Source of the DNA: an uncultured Bacteroides sp.
GTDB lineage: Bacteria > Bacteroidota > Bacteroidia > Bacteroidales > Bacteroidaceae
NCBI GenBank assembly: GCA_949289265.1
Contig: CASENE010000023.1
Span: 1 to 64,000, forward strand
Direction of reading: 5' to 3'
Length of the DNA: 64,000 nt
Part shown: positions 17,333 through 26,997 of the stretch, piece after piece
Position numbering within the stretch: the first letter of the stretch is position 1
Layout of the letters: every line of letters starts with the position of its first letter
Made by a program: the position numbers and the translations under genes
Notes under the pieces: generated by a model
The model's database searches: none
What the model saw: the letters and a program-made list of their open reading frames with translations, nothing else
What the model was told of the DNA's origin: nothing

Positions 17333-18499
17333 TCAATACACCTCTACCTTGGCAGCAAGCCTCTTGGCTTTGTCACGCAAGGTATCCAGGTTGCTTTCCA
17401 CAGGGCCATAGCACAACACCACGCCCATGCGACGGTTCAATCGGGTAGTAGGTTTGCCAAAGATGCGCAAGTAGGTGTCCTCTTCCTTCAGCACATTCTC
17501 CACACCGCGATAGTTCGGTGCCTGCTGGCTGGCGATGCCGGAGAGGATGACGGCACTGGCGCCCGCGCGTTCCAACTTGATGCCGGGGATAGACAAGCCT
17601 AAAACAGCCTGCAAGTGCAGTTCAAACTCGTTGAGATTCTGCGTGCCGGCCAAGGTTACCATGCCCGTGTCGTGCGGACGGGGAGACAGTTCGGAGAAAT
17701 AGACGCCGTTCTCATGGCTGAGGAAGAACTCCACGCCCCACAGTCCGGCTCCGGTCAGCGCGCGGGTCACCTTCTCGGCCATGTCTTGTGCCTCTTTCAG
17801 ATGAGCCGGGTCGATGCGGGCCGGCTGGAAACTCTCACGATAGTCGCCGTTCTTCTGCACATGCCCGATGGGAGGGCAGAACAAGGTAGGCCCGTCCTTC
17901 TGCGTCACGGTCAGCAGGGTAATCTCACTGTCGAAGCGGATGAATTCCTCGACAATCAGTTCCTTGATGTCGCCCCGGCTGCCGCTGCATCCATATTCCC
18001 AGGCATAGGCCAAGTCTTCGGGACCCTTGACTACGGATTGTCCCTTGCCGGAAGAAGACATTAGGGGCTTCACCACACAGGGATAGCCTATTTGGGCGGC
18101 GGCCTCGGTCAGTTCGTCCAGCGACTTGGCATAGAAGTAACGTGCCGTCTTCAGACCCAGTTCCTTGGCTGCCAGGTCGCGGATGGCCTTGCGGTTCATC
18201 GTGAAGTTGACGGCCTTGGCACTGGGCACCACCTGGATTCCCTCGCGCTCGAAATCGTAGAGCCGTTCGGTACGGATGGCCTCAATCTCGGGAACGATGA
18301 TGTCCGGACGGTGCTTGCGCACGGCCCGCTCCAAAGCCTCGCCGTCCAACATACTGAACACCTCGCAGGCATCGGCCACCTGCATGGCGGGCGCTCCTTC
18401 GTACGAATCGCAAGCTATTACATACTGCCCCAAGCGCTGGGCGGCAATCACAAACTCCTTGCCCAGTTCGCCTGAGCCTAACAATAGGATTTTCTTCAT
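17333..18499 (-). CDS. purT: Formate-dependent phosphoribosylglycinamide formyltransferase
   Basis: PurT makes formyl-GAR from GAR, formate and ATP in purine synthesis. The 388-residue ATP-grasp protein starts [15 protein letters not shown] (N-terminal pre-ATP-grasp domain). It continues with the ATP-binding [14 protein letters not shown] segment and the metal/ATP-binding GVEFFLS...[17 protein letters not shown] region near residues 260-290. It ends with a small beta-rich domain. The start at 18499 removes a non-conserved upstream extension. It lies 121 bp downstream of the DUF4301 gene on the same strand and could be cotranscribed with it. A weak TATCCTTG box at about 18608 is an alternative. 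Confidence 0.95.
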   Translation of the reverse strand: MKKILLLGSGELGKEFVIAAQRLGQYVIACDSYEGAPAMQVADACEVFSMLDGEALERAVRKHRPDIIVPEIEAIRTERLYDFEREGIQVVPSAKAVNFTMNRKAIRDLAAKELGLKTARYFYAKSLDELTEAAAQIGYPCVVKPLMSSSGKGQSVVKGPEDLAYAWEYGCSGSRGDIKELIVEEFIRFDSEITLLTVTQKDGPTLFCPPIGHVQKNGDYRESFQPARIDPAHLKEAQDMAEKVTRALTGAGLWGVEFFLSHENGVYFSELSPRPHDTGMVTLAGTQNLNEFELHLQAVLGLSIPGIKLERAGASAVILSGIASQQAPNYRGVENVLKEEDTYLRIFGKPTTRLNRRMGVVLCYGPVESNLDTLRDKAKRLAAKVEVY

Positions 18500-18620
18500 T
18501 CTTGTCTGGATATTGATTAAGTATTTAAAACGGGATAAGATAGAGACAGGAGCAACCGGAGGAGAAGAAGGGACTGACGCTCTTCTCTCACCCTCCGGCC
18601 GCTCCTGCAAGGATATGTTT

Positions 18621-20141
18621 TTACTGATGCTGTTCGCGCAACAGGTCGTTGACCGTCTTCACGGGATTGAAGGTGCTGAGGGGCACTTCCACAAAGACGG
18701 TGTTCCAGTCGCTCATCGCCCCGTTCCACAGCCCGGGCAGTTCAAGAGCCTTCAGGTCTTTGCCGTTCTTGGACTTGTGCGAGATGAAGCCGGTGGCCTT
18801 ATCGACATAGCGGGTCAGGTCGAACTTGTGTCCCTTGTAGTCGCGCACGGCGCACACCAGGTCTACGGGGTTGAAGTGCGTGCCCTTCTCGAACATCTCC
18901 TTTTTCTGCGGATCGTTCATGTCTATCTGCGAGCTCTCCAGGATTTGCAACGAAATGGTGCCATCGGGGTTATAGGCCAAGAAGGGGCCGCCGCCGGGTT
19001 CGCCCACGTTCTTCACCATGCCGCAGACGCGCATCGGCCGGTTCAGTTTATGCTTCAGGTAGATGACCAGCTCAGAATCCTCCAGGTTCTTGGTGTCGGG
19101 ATTCTTGCAGTGCAGTTTCTTTTGGAGGAACTGGAGGATTTCCATCACCTGCTCGTGCGTGTATTTGCCGCTGTCCAGCAGTTGCAGATAGGCGAATGCC
19201 TGTTGCTGCAGGCCCACCAGCACGCCGGCTATGACCTTCTTGTAGAGCACCGTGTCGCCCTTCAGCTTGTCAGGCACTACGTTGTCGATGTTCTTGATAA
19301 AGATGACGTCGGCATCCAAGTCGTTGAGGTTCTCGATGAGGGCGCCGTGACCACCGGGACGGAACAGCAATTGGCCTTGTTCGTCGCGGAAGGGGCGGTT
19401 GTCCATGTCGGCAGCGATGGTGTCGGTGCTGGGTTTCTGCTCGGAGAAGGAGATATTGTAGTCCACGCCGTAACGCTTGGCATAAATGCCGGCCTTCTCT
19501 TCCACCAAGGCTTTGAAGAAAGCACGGTGTTCGGGCGACACGGTGAAATGCACGTTGACCTTGCCGTTCTTGTTGGCAGCATAGAGGGCTCCCTCCACCA
19601 AGTGCTCTTCTACGGGGGTACGGCTGCCGTCTTCATACTTATGGAACTTCAGCAGGCCCTTGGGCAGGGAACCGTAATTCAATCCGGCGGACTCCAACAG
19701 GGCGGCCACCACAGCCTTGTAGTTGCCTTCGGCCGTCAGCGCGGGGATGTCCTTGCCCGTGGTCTTCCGGCAGGCGTCGTTCAGGTCGGCATAGAAAGCA
19801 AAGTCCTCGATGCGGCTGAAGAACTTCTTCTCGAAGTCGGTAGTAAGCACGTCGTAGTCAGCTCCCAGGAACTCGAACATATTCTTGAACATGCGGCTGG
19901 CGGCACCGGAGGCAGGCACGAACTTCACCACCGTCTTATCCGTCTGCGTGTAGGCCTCCCAGGCGTCCAGGTACTTCTTCTGCTCGTCGGCGTCGGGGGC
20001 CAGGATGCCTTCGCCCACCGAAGCGGCGGCATAGAGCTTCAGATACGGAAAACCTTTTTCAAAGCAGGCCAGTTGCTCGGCTATCTGCGCTTCGCTGATG
20101 CCTTTCTTGGCCAACAAGTCTTTGTCCTCTTGTGTCATCAT
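18621..20141 (-). CDS. DUF4301 family protein (nucleotidyltransferase-like)
   Basis: The 506-residue cytoplasmic protein belongs by its sequence to the Bacteroidetes family DUF4301. Near residue 75 is [16 protein letters not shown], which resembles the glycine-rich nucleotide-binding loop of sugar-nucleotide pyrophosphorylases (GxxSRM). Further on, [21 protein letters not shown] followed by KNIDNVVPD resembles the GGNG...DNxD pocket of UDP-N-acetylglucosamine pyrophosphorylases. A sugar-1-phosphate nucleotidyltransferase activity is therefore a reasonable inference but is not established. Either of two adjacent ATGs (20141 or 20138) may be the start. It has its own divergent promoter, facing the TPR/AraC regulator gene. 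Confidence 0.75.
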   Translation of the reverse strand: MMTQEDKDLLAKKGISEAQIAEQLACFEKGFPYLKLYAAASVGEGILAPDADEQKKYLDAWEAYTQTDKTVVKFVPASGAASRMFKNMFEFLGADYDVLTTDFEKKFFSRIEDFAFYADLNDACRKTTGKDIPALTAEGNYKAVVAALLESAGLNYGSLPKGLLKFHKYEDGSRTPVEEHLVEGALYAANKNGKVNVHFTVSPEHRAFFKALVEEKAGIYAKRYGVDYNISFSEQKPSTDTIAADMDNRPFRDEQGQLLFRPGGHGALIENLNDLDADVIFIKNIDNVVPDKLKGDTVLYKKVIAGVLVGLQQQAFAYLQLLDSGKYTHEQVMEILQFLQKKLHCKNPDTKNLEDSELVIYLKHKLNRPMRVCGMVKNVGEPGGGPFLAYNPDGTISLQILESSQIDMNDPQKKEMFEKGTHFNPVDLVCAVRDYKGHKFDLTRYVDKATGFISHKSKNGKDLKALELPGLWNGAMSDWNTVFVEVPLSTFNPVKTVNDLLREQHQ

Positions 20142-20180
20142 AATAATATGGTATAAATTATAGGGGTTAATTAATCTGCC

Positions 20181-20211
20181 CAAAAGTACGAATATTTCCC
20201 GAGGCTGCCAA
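20181..20211 (-). promoter_or_regulatory. Promoter of the DUF4301 gene
   Basis: On the minus strand a -33 TTG (plus 20209-20211), a 20-bp spacer and a -7 TACTTTTG (plus 20181-20188). It ends 40 bp before the start codon. Confidence 0.7.
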
Positions 20212-20228
20212 CTTTTGCGGGGGATAAG

Positions 20229-20259
20229 TTGAGCAGGAGGGATAAATCATGTATATTTG
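20229..20259 (+). promoter_or_regulatory. Promoter of the TPR/AraC regulator gene
   Basis: A -33 TTG (20229-20231), a 20-bp spacer and a -7 TATATTTG (20252-20259). It runs back to back with the DUF4301 promoter; the two -33 elements are only 17 bp apart. Confidence 0.7.
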
Positions 20260-20288
20260 TGCCCCTGTTTCAATACATCATACGCCCC

Positions 20289-22022
20289 ATGCACACCCTG
20301 CTAACTACATTCTTTAAGAGCGTGGTCTTGCTGGCGCTGTTGCTGCCCATCCGCCTTTGCGCCCAGACCGACAGCCTGCTGACCGAACGCCACATCAAAG
20401 CCGTCTATCTGACCGATGCGGACAGTGCCCTGAGCCTGACCAACGCGGCCCAGGCGCGAGGCCGTCTGTCGTCCGCCCAAGCCGACCTGCTGCGAGCCAT
20501 GATATACGAAAGCCTGAGCATGTTCAACCTGGAAGAACGCTACCTGCGCCGGGCCCTGCAGGCCGACGAAGTGATACGCTCGCCCCGGCGCCGCCTGTCG
20601 GCCCTCTATCAGTTGTCGCTCACCCTGCAGAGCCTGGGACGGCACGAAGAGAGCATACGCATGGCCGAGGAAGGCATCGCCGAAGCCCGCCGGCAAGACA
20701 ACCGCCGCGTCGAGGCCCAGCTGCTGTTCGCCATCGGCCAGGTCTACCGCTCGCTGAAGCGCACCGACAAAGCCACCCACTACATGCAGCAAGCCATCGA
20801 CCTGCTGAAGGACAGCGACGACGTGCGGGAGCTGGCCTTCCTCTCCACCTTCTACGGCGAAATGGCAGCCATGTATTACGACCGCGACCACATGGACCAG
20901 GCCATCGGCCTCTGCCTGAAACGCCGCGAGGTGATAGACCGCCTGAAAGACATGCCCGGCCCGCCGCCCGGCTACGTCGACCAGCAATACGGCTATCTCT
21001 ACGCCAAACTGGCCACCTTCTACCAATGTGCCGGGCGCACCCGCGAAGCCGCCGACGCCTACCGCCTCTATGCCGCCACCCGCTTTGCCGACACGCCGGG
21101 AGGATATGCCTACTGCATCCCCTATCTGCTGGAAGCGCACCGCTATGACGACATCCTGCCCCGCCTGCGCCGTCTGGACACCGTGTTCCAGAAGGGAGAC
21201 ACCATCCAGCCCGGCTACCTGATACAGATGGACCACTACGCCCGCACCTACCGCGGACTGGGCGACTACCGCCGGGCCGACGCCTACCAACAGCGGGCCT
21301 ATACCCTGGCCGACAGCCTCTATGCCCGCGAGAAGGCCGGACAGGCGCACGAATATGCCGTCATGTTCCACACACAGGAGCAAGAAGCCCGGCTGAATGA
21401 AGCCCGGCAACACAACCGGCTGCTGGCCCTCGCGGGAGGCATGTCGCTGCTGGTGGCAGTCCTGCTGGGAGTGGTGGCGTGGCAGAAGCAACGCCACGTG
21501 CGGCAACTGGACGAAAAGAACCGCATCGCCGCCCGGAGGATAGACGAACTGATGTCCCGCGACCGGGAACTGCGCGAAGCATACGCCGCCCTGGCTGCCG
21601 CCCGCCCCCCGCTGCCGGAAGAAACCGAAGAAGACGAGACGGAAGACAAGGCGGACGAGCCGACGGACGAACAGGCCTCGCCCACTCCCCTGGCCCTGCT
21701 GCGCGCCCGCGAGGCCGAAGCCCGGCTGATGGAACAGCAACTCTACCTCAACCCCGACCTGCGCCGCGAAGACGTGCTCAAGGCCCTGCACATCTCGCGC
21801 CTTACCCTGGCTGTACTGTTGCGGCAGCGGGACGACGACTCATTCGGCGCCTACATCAACCGCCTGCGCGTGGAGCACTCCGTGGAATGGCTGCGCAACC
21901 AGAGCCACTACTCCATCGACGCCGTGGCCACCCAGTCGGGCTTCAAGAGCCGCAGCACCTATTATGCCGCCTTCCAGAAGCGATTCGGAATGACCCCGGC
22001 GCAATACCGCAAGACGCTCTGA
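20289..22022 (+). CDS. Membrane-spanning TPR sensor fused to an AraC-type DNA-binding domain
   Basis: The 577-residue protein has a signal peptide (residues 1-25, ending RLCAQ) and a helical TPR-like region of about 330 residues expected in the periplasm. A single transmembrane helix (about 378-398, LAGGMSLLVAVLLGVVAW) is followed by a charged cytoplasmic linker and a C-terminal AraC helix-turn-helix domain (about 486-577, ending FQKRFGMTPAQYRKTL). The architecture resembles hybrid two-component regulators but without kinase or receiver: a one-protein transmembrane regulator. The ATG at 20289 is preferred because the alternative upstream start lies in the promoter. It sits directly upstream of the fimbrillin-like operon and probably controls it through the direct repeat at 22049-22080. 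Confidence 0.85.
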   Translation: MHTLLTTFFKSVVLLALLLPIRLCAQTDSLLTERHIKAVYLTDADSALSLTNAAQARGRLSSAQADLLRAMIYESLSMFNLEERYLRRALQADEVIRSPRRRLSALYQLSLTLQSLGRHEESIRMAEEGIAEARRQDNRRVEAQLLFAIGQVYRSLKRTDKATHYMQQAIDLLKDSDDVRELAFLSTFYGEMAAMYYDRDHMDQAIGLCLKRREVIDRLKDMPGPPPGYVDQQYGYLYAKLATFYQCAGRTREAADAYRLYAATRFADTPGGYAYCIPYLLEAHRYDDILPRLRRLDTVFQKGDTIQPGYLIQMDHYARTYRGLGDYRRADAYQQRAYTLADSLYAREKAGQAHEYAVMFHTQEQEARLNEARQHNRLLALAGGMSLLVAVLLGVVAWQKQRHVRQLDEKNRIAARRIDELMSRDRELREAYAALAAARPPLPEETEEDETEDKADEPTDEQASPTPLALLRAREAEARLMEQQLYLNPDLRREDVLKALHISRLTLAVLLRQRDDDSFGAYINRLRVEHSVEWLRNQSHYSIDAVATQSGFKSRSTYYAAFQKRFGMTPAQYRKTL

Positions 22023-22048
22023 GGGTATCTGTAGGGCGGATTATGCCG

Positions 22049-22080
22049 AATCCCGTACATCGGCTGACTAATCCCGTACA
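22049..22080 (+). promoter_or_regulatory. Putative AraC-type operator (21-bp-spaced direct repeat)
   Basis: AATCCCGTACA occurs twice, at 22049-22059 and 22070-22080. The spacing is exactly 21 bp, two helical turns. The downstream copy ends 17 bp before the -33 box of the fimbrillin-like operon. Direct repeats of this spacing beside the promoter are the classical site of AraC-family activators, and an AraC-domain gene ends 27 bp upstream. Confidence 0.6.
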
Positions 22081-22097
22081 CATACCCCGCCTTATTA

Positions 22098-22130
22098 TTT
22101 GCCCCGTCCGTGCTGTTGTACGTACCTTCG
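22098..22130 (+). promoter_or_regulatory. Promoter of the LRR-fimbrillin operon
   Basis: A -33 TTTG (22098-22101), a 21-bp spacer and a -7 TACCTTCG (22123-22130), one base off consensus. The imperfect -7 fits an activator-dependent promoter. The predicted leader is about 23 nt. Confidence 0.6.
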
Positions 22131-22159
22131 CAGCCAAATTAGCGAAACACATACAACGC

Positions 22160-23848
22160 ATGAAGAACAATAGAAAACTACCGCTCCGGGCCATCGCCGC
22201 CCTGATGACCCTGGCCGCCGCGGGTTGCACCGCCGACCTGGCCGACACCCCTGCCCCCACGGGCAACGTCCTCACGCTGGACAACGTACAGATAGGCGCA
22301 CACACCCGCGCCGAAGCCCTGGAAAGCGACGGATTCGCCGACGGCGACCGCCTGGAGGCCACCCTCTCTCTGGGCCAGGCCGCCACCCGGGCCACCTACG
22401 TATACGACGCCGGCGCCTGGTCGGCCGAAGGCACCCCCGCCTACTGGCAGAACACCACCGATGCCCACGCCCTGACGCTCCGCACCCCGTCGCCCGAACC
22501 GGCCATGCCAGCGACCTTCACCGCCGACAACTGGCACGCATACGACGAACTCGTCTACAACGGCACCAGCGTCCGCCCCGGCACCACCTCCTTCACCCTC
22601 AGCCACGCCCGCGCCCAGCTCTGCGTCGTCCTCACACCCGGCACCGGCATGACCGCTGACGAGTTGGCCACAGCCACTGTCGCCCTGCCCGACGGCACTA
22701 CCTTGTGGCACAACACGGCCCAAGGCGCCCACTACGCCCTCCATCCTGCGGACAATTCCCGCCTGCAGAGCCTGGCCATCACCGTGAATGGCAACAGCTA
22801 CACCTATACCAACGATGACCCCGCCACAGCCACATTCATTGCCAACCGATGCATCATGCTCACCCTGCGCGTCAACAAGGCGGGCGTAGAGAGCCTCGGC
22901 GTCACATCGGCGGGCTGGCAACAGGTGTCCGGTTCTGTAACGGCCGACAACACCCTGACGACCATCGACATCCCTACCCCCGGCACCCTACAGGCCACCT
23001 GGGGGACACAAATCATCGCCCAGGCACGAATCACAGGTGCCCTCAATGGCGACGACCTGTACTGGCTGGGGAAAACCGTAAACGACCAGCTGACCACCCT
23101 GTGGATAGAAGCGACCTGCAACAACGACAACGCCATACCCGGAGAATTCGCACGCAACGACCGCTACGACCAGAACCCGGACAGCGAGCTGAAGACCATC
23201 ATCCTGCCCCACGTCACCAGCATCGGGAGTCATGCCTTCAGAAGCTATCCCAACCTGGCCAACCTATACCTGCCGAATGTCGCCACGATAGGCAGCTATG
23301 CGTTCATGTCCGATACCGGGCTGCGCTCCCTGTCCCTGCCGGAAGCCACCTCGATAGACCAACTGGCATTTCATGGCTGCCCCTTGGATGGCGGCGTCTA
23401 CCTGCCCAAGGTACAGACCTTGGCGAATCAAGTATTCCAAAACCATCGAATTCCCTACCTCTCCCTGCCCGAGGTACGGACCATAGGCGCCATGTGTTTC
23501 TATAACGAAAACAGCATACCGCATCCCCTTAAAGTCGTGTACATGCCCAAAGTAGAAAGCATAGAGGGTTCCGCATTCGGCAAATGCGGCCAGATCAACA
23601 CCGTCATCATCAACGGCGCCCGCGACGGCCAGTTCTTCCTGCCAGCCGCTCCGGCTAACCCGTTCGCATTGCAGGATACCACGCGCAACCTCCTCTTGTG
23701 CGAGGTAGACGAGGAGATGTTTACAGCCAACCAGGCGGCCTACACTGGTTGGGCCGGTGAAGCCTGGACAGATGTCTACTACGACCTCCGCCCCGGTGCC
23801 GACCCCGAAGACCCCGCCAGCTACGCCGGACACTGGTCGGCCCAATAG
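22160..23848 (+). CDS. Lipoprotein with fimbrillin-like N-terminus and BspA-type LRRs
   Basis: The 562-residue protein starts with a lipoprotein signal (lipobox LAAAGC, cysteine at about 22). The next 200 residues look like Bacteroidetes fimbrillins: an HTRAE motif near residue 50 (the conserved TRA/TKA site), a TYVYDAGAWSAEG strand pair and YWQNTTDAH. From about residue 350 it has LRR_5/BspA repeats of the type LxxLxLPxVxxIGxxAF, for example ILPHVTSIGSHAF and LPNVATIGSYAF. It ends without a second domain. BspA repeats mediate adhesion to host or bacterial surfaces in oral Bacteroidetes. The upstream in-frame extension overlaps the regulator gene and is not real. First gene of the operon. Confidence 0.8.
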   Translation: MKNNRKLPLRAIAALMTLAAAGCTADLADTPAPTGNVLTLDNVQIGAHTRAEALESDGFADGDRLEATLSLGQAATRATYVYDAGAWSAEGTPAYWQNTTDAHALTLRTPSPEPAMPATFTADNWHAYDELVYNGTSVRPGTTSFTLSHARAQLCVVLTPGTGMTADELATATVALPDGTTLWHNTAQGAHYALHPADNSRLQSLAITVNGNSYTYTNDDPATATFIANRCIMLTLRVNKAGVESLGVTSAGWQQVSGSVTADNTLTTIDIPTPGTLQATWGTQIIAQARITGALNGDDLYWLGKTVNDQLTTLWIEATCNNDNAIPGEFARNDRYDQNPDSELKTIILPHVTSIGSHAFRSYPNLANLYLPNVATIGSYAFMSDTGLRSLSLPEATSIDQLAFHGCPLDGGVYLPKVQTLANQVFQNHRIPYLSLPEVRTIGAMCFYNENSIPHPLKVVYMPKVESIEGSAFGKCGQINTVIINGARDGQFFLPAAPANPFALQDTTRNLLLCEVDEEMFTANQAAYTGWAGEAWTDVYYDLRPGADPEDPASYAGHWSAQ

Positions 23849-23939
23849 CCCGGCGCACCCGCCATGTAAAGAGTCCCCTGCCCTATCCGGACATGACACA
23901 GGAAACAACAACCGTAGATAAACAACAAGAAGAAGATAT

Positions 23940-25400
23940 ATGACAACCAAACTGCCCCATCGCCTCCTGCCAGCCTGCCTGGCCCTGCTGGCCACTGCCT
24001 GCACCGCCGACCTGCCCGAAGGCAACGAACAAGCCCCCACGGACGGCCCCCTGGCCGGACAGCCCGTCAATCTCAGTGCCACCACCCTTGCCGTCACCCC
24101 CGCCGGCAGCGCGCAGACCCGCGCCGACGCCCCGACGGAGAGCGCTTTCCCCGCCGAAGGCGCCACGATGACCGTCTACCTGCTGGACGAGGCCAACACG
24201 CTGCTGCAACAGGCCGACTATACCTACACCGGCGGCAAATGGACAGCGCCCGAAGGCGAAAGCCTCTATTGGCCCGCCGCGACGGGCACCTACCGCTTCA
24301 CCGCCATCAGCCCCGCCCGGGCGGCTGCCAACTGCGCCGACGGGCAGAACCTGACCGTCAACCTGCCCATCGAGTGGACGACGGACGAGCTGGAAGAGTG
24401 GAAAGAACTGCGCATCACCTACGCGCCCGCCGAGAGCCGGCCCACCACGTCGCCCATCGCCCTCAGCCTGCGCCACCCGCTGACCCAGGTCGAGGCAGTC
24501 ATGTCCTCCGCCGCCACGGCCGCCATCACCGGCGCCACCTCGCGCGGCACCCTCAGCCTGACGGACAACACCGCCACGCCGCTGGCCGAAGCCTTCATGA
24601 CGCTCTGCAAGCCGGACGAAGACATGCCCGTGCATCGCGGCTACCTCTTCCCCTCCACAGACGCCACTCCCCAACTGGTGACGGACACCGAAATCTACGA
24701 CCTCGGACTGCCCGACGGCCAGACCCTGCAGGGAGGTGAGGTGGTGAGCGTCACCGACCTGGAGGGATTCACCGTCATCTACACCACCCCCGGGGAACTG
24801 ATGAACGCCATGAACAGCACCCCGGGTGCCTGGGAGGCGCAGAAGCTCGTCATCACCGGGCAGCTGAACCAGCAGGACATCAACGACTACCAGTGGAAAG
24901 CCTTCTATGAGGATAACATCATCACCCACCTCTATTTCTATGCGTCGGCTCCCGGCATGGAAATTCCTGCGGAAACATGCATGTGGTACGCGCTTCCCGG
25001 AGGAGGGGACCATATGCCTGCCCTGCAGGAAATCATACTCCCCAAAGGCATCACCGCCATCAGGGACGCATCCTTCTTCCGGGCCGAAAACCTGCAGCGC
25101 GTCATCCTGCCGACAGGCATCCAGGTGATAGAAGCAAGTTGTTTTGAGTTCTGCGATCACTTGGCCTACGTCTGCTGGCGGGGCACCGAGTTCCCCACCT
25201 GCGGAAGCGGCGTATTCAGCGACTATAGCATGGCCAATCCGCACTACCTGCTCCTGCCCGACGTGACTGACCCCTCGACCCTCAACCTGCAGGCCATCGG
25301 ATCGTCCGAGTCCCGCTGGCCCAACGTCTACTACAACTACCGGGGCGGCGACCTGCTGGACATCAATAACTATACTTATTTAGACCAATCAACCTTGTAA
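23940..25400 (+). CDS. Lipoprotein with fimbrillin-like N-terminus and LRR_5 segment
   Basis: The 486-residue protein has a lipoprotein signal (lipobox LLATAC). An AQTRADAP motif near residue 60 is followed by fimbrillin-like strands (FPAEGATMTVYLLDEAN, YTYTGGKWTAPEGESLYWPA). A C-terminal segment from about residue 355 has LRR_5-like lines (ALQEIILPKGITAIRDASFF, LQRVILPTGIQVIEASCFEF). It is clearly a shorter paralogue-like partner of the preceding gene: the same CTADL after the lipobox and the same domain order, but far fewer repeats. Second gene of the operon, 91 bp after the first and 2 nt before the DUF3575 gene. Surface display or incorporation in a fimbria-like structure is inferred. Confidence 0.78.
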   Translation: MTTKLPHRLLPACLALLATACTADLPEGNEQAPTDGPLAGQPVNLSATTLAVTPAGSAQTRADAPTESAFPAEGATMTVYLLDEANTLLQQADYTYTGGKWTAPEGESLYWPAATGTYRFTAISPARAAANCADGQNLTVNLPIEWTTDELEEWKELRITYAPAESRPTTSPIALSLRHPLTQVEAVMSSAATAAITGATSRGTLSLTDNTATPLAEAFMTLCKPDEDMPVHRGYLFPSTDATPQLVTDTEIYDLGLPDGQTLQGGEVVSVTDLEGFTVIYTTPGELMNAMNSTPGAWEAQKLVITGQLNQQDINDYQWKAFYEDNIITHLYFYASAPGMEIPAETCMWYALPGGGDHMPALQEIILPKGITAIRDASFFRAENLQRVILPTGIQVIEASCFEFCDHLAYVCWRGTEFPTCGSGVFSDYSMANPHYLLLPDVTDPSTLNLQAIGSSESRWPNVYYNYRGGDLLDINNYTYLDQSTL

Positions 25401-25402
25401 GC

Positions 25403-26011
25403 ATGGATATGAAACGACTACACAACCTACTGCCGGCCCTGGCTCTCGCCTGGTGCCTGGCCACTCCCGTCGCCGCGCAAGAGGCCACGAAATCCGCCCC
25501 CGGCGACGACCGCCCCGTGCGCGTGGCCCTCACCACCAACGCCCTGCCCTACGCCCTGCTGGCCCCCAACCTGGGCGTGGAAGTCTTCGTAGGTTCCCGC
25601 ATCTCCCTGTCCGTGGACGGCGTCTACGGCTGGTGGGGCTATCCGGACGGAAACACCATCGTGGAAAACTGGAGCATCGGTGGCGAGGCACGCTACTGGC
25701 TCAACAACGACGGCCGCTTTCTGGGACACCACCTGGGCCTGGGCGTCCGCTCGGGCCAGTTCGACGTAGCCTGGAACGACCCCGGCCGCCGCGGGCAGTT
25801 CACCCTGGCGGGCGTCAACTATGGACACACCTGGGTGCTGCGCCGCCGCTGGACGGTGGATGCCGGACTGGGAGTGGGCTACGTGCGCGCCAAGTACGAC
25901 ACCTACCAGTGGCACGCCGACACGGGCTGCTACGAGCGGCTGGCACGGGGCCGGGTGAAGAACACCTTCGGCCTGACCGACCTGCACGTCAGCATCAGCT
26001 ACAGATTCTAA
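25403..26011 (+). CDS. DUF3575 family outer-membrane protein
   Basis: The 202-residue protein has a signal peptide (cleavage near PVAAQE) and beta-strand-rich sequence beginning VALTTNALPYALLAPNLGVEVFVG. This corresponds to the conserved opening of DUF3575 proteins. It ends in a strand with terminal Phe (LHVSISYRF), typical of outer-membrane barrels. DUF3575 genes regularly precede DUF5119 and fimbrillin genes in Bacteroides fimbria-like operons, as here. The ATG is 2 nt after the previous stop; a second in-frame ATG lies two codons later. A role in assembly or anchoring at the outer membrane is inferred from context only. Confidence 0.8.
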   Translation: MDMKRLHNLLPALALAWCLATPVAAQEATKSAPGDDRPVRVALTTNALPYALLAPNLGVEVFVGSRISLSVDGVYGWWGYPDGNTIVENWSIGGEARYWLNNDGRFLGHHLGLGVRSGQFDVAWNDPGRRGQFTLAGVNYGHTWVLRRRWTVDAGLGVGYVRAKYDTYQWHADTGCYERLARGRVKNTFGLTDLHVSISYRF

Positions 26012-26045
26012 CAACAACCCCATCACCCCACAAGAACACCATCTT

Positions 26046-26942
26046 ATGACCCATCATCACACCCTATACCACACCCTCTGCGGCCTCTGCCTGCTGGCCG
26101 CCCTGGCCGCCTGCAACGACAAGGAAATGTGCGACCTGCCGCACCCGCACCCGGGACAGGCCGTCGTGACATACGACTGGAACGGCGCGCAGCCCCAAGA
26201 CGTGCAACTGTCCCTCTACCCCCGCGACGCGGACGCCCAGCCGTCGCCCGCCTACGCCGACGTCACCCCCTCCGACGGCATCCGCCTGGACATGCTGGCG
26301 CCGGGACAATACCACGCCTCGGCCCATACCGCCGGGATGCAAAACCTCGACATAGCCCAAGGCGCAGCCACCGCCCGCACCGACGGCGACGGATACCTGG
26401 CATCGGTGGACAACCTGCGGGCCGGACAGACCACGCTGACCGTGGAATCCGACCAAGACACGCAAGCCTCCATCGGCCTGTCGCCCTGCACCCGCCTGCT
26501 GCGCGTCACGCTACGCTGCAACCAGGGCGACCCCACGAGGGTGCAGTCGCTGACCGGCATCCTGACCGGTATACGCGCCCGACGGGTCTTCGACGCCAAC
26601 CTGGCCGCCGACCGCACGCCCGCCCCGGCAGGCAGCATCCGCCTGGACTTCGCCCCCACCGCGGACGGGACGGCCTTCAGCGCCGAACACCGCGTGCTGG
26701 GCCTGGAGACAGGCGCAGCCGCCCGCCTGACGCTGACCCTGCGCACCGACGACGGCCGCACCGACACGCAGACCTACGACCTGCGGCAGGCGCTGAACGG
26801 CCTGGACACCCCGGCAGACACGCCTTTCGAGGCAAACGCCGGCATCGACCTGACCGTCACCTCGGCCCTGGCGCCCCTGTTCGGCATCGACGGCTGGGGA
26901 CAGACGGACGGCAGCACGGGCGGAGCCGACATGGAACTGTGA
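26046..26942 (+). CDS. DUF5119/FimB-Mfa2-like lipoprotein
   Basis: The 298-residue protein has a lipoprotein signal (lipobox LAALAAC). It then shows the CDLPHPHPGQAVVTYDW opening characteristic of DUF5119, related to the Mfa2/FimB anchor proteins of Porphyromonas-type fimbriae. The rest is beta-rich, with a TLTVESDQDTQASIGLSPCT core and a C-terminal SALAPLFGIDGWGQ. In Mfa systems this class anchors the fimbria to the outer membrane and limits its length. It lies 34 bp after the DUF3575 gene and 55 bp before the fimbrillin, in the same direction. Confidence 0.72.
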   Translation: MTHHHTLYHTLCGLCLLAALAACNDKEMCDLPHPHPGQAVVTYDWNGAQPQDVQLSLYPRDADAQPSPAYADVTPSDGIRLDMLAPGQYHASAHTAGMQNLDIAQGAATARTDGDGYLASVDNLRAGQTTLTVESDQDTQASIGLSPCTRLLRVTLRCNQGDPTRVQSLTGILTGIRARRVFDANLAADRTPAPAGSIRLDFAPTADGTAFSAEHRVLGLETGAAARLTLTLRTDDGRTDTQTYDLRQALNGLDTPADTPFEANAGIDLTVTSALAPLFGIDGWGQTDGSTGGADMEL

Positions 26943-26997
26943 GAAAGAGATTCATGTATGCACACATAGTTATTCATCTATTAAACCTTTTAACACA

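Noticed and set aside
21479-22159. In-frame extension upstream of the first LRR lipoprotein
   Set aside because: It runs through the end of the AraC-type regulator in another frame, and through the operator and promoter. The lipoprotein signal begins at 22160.
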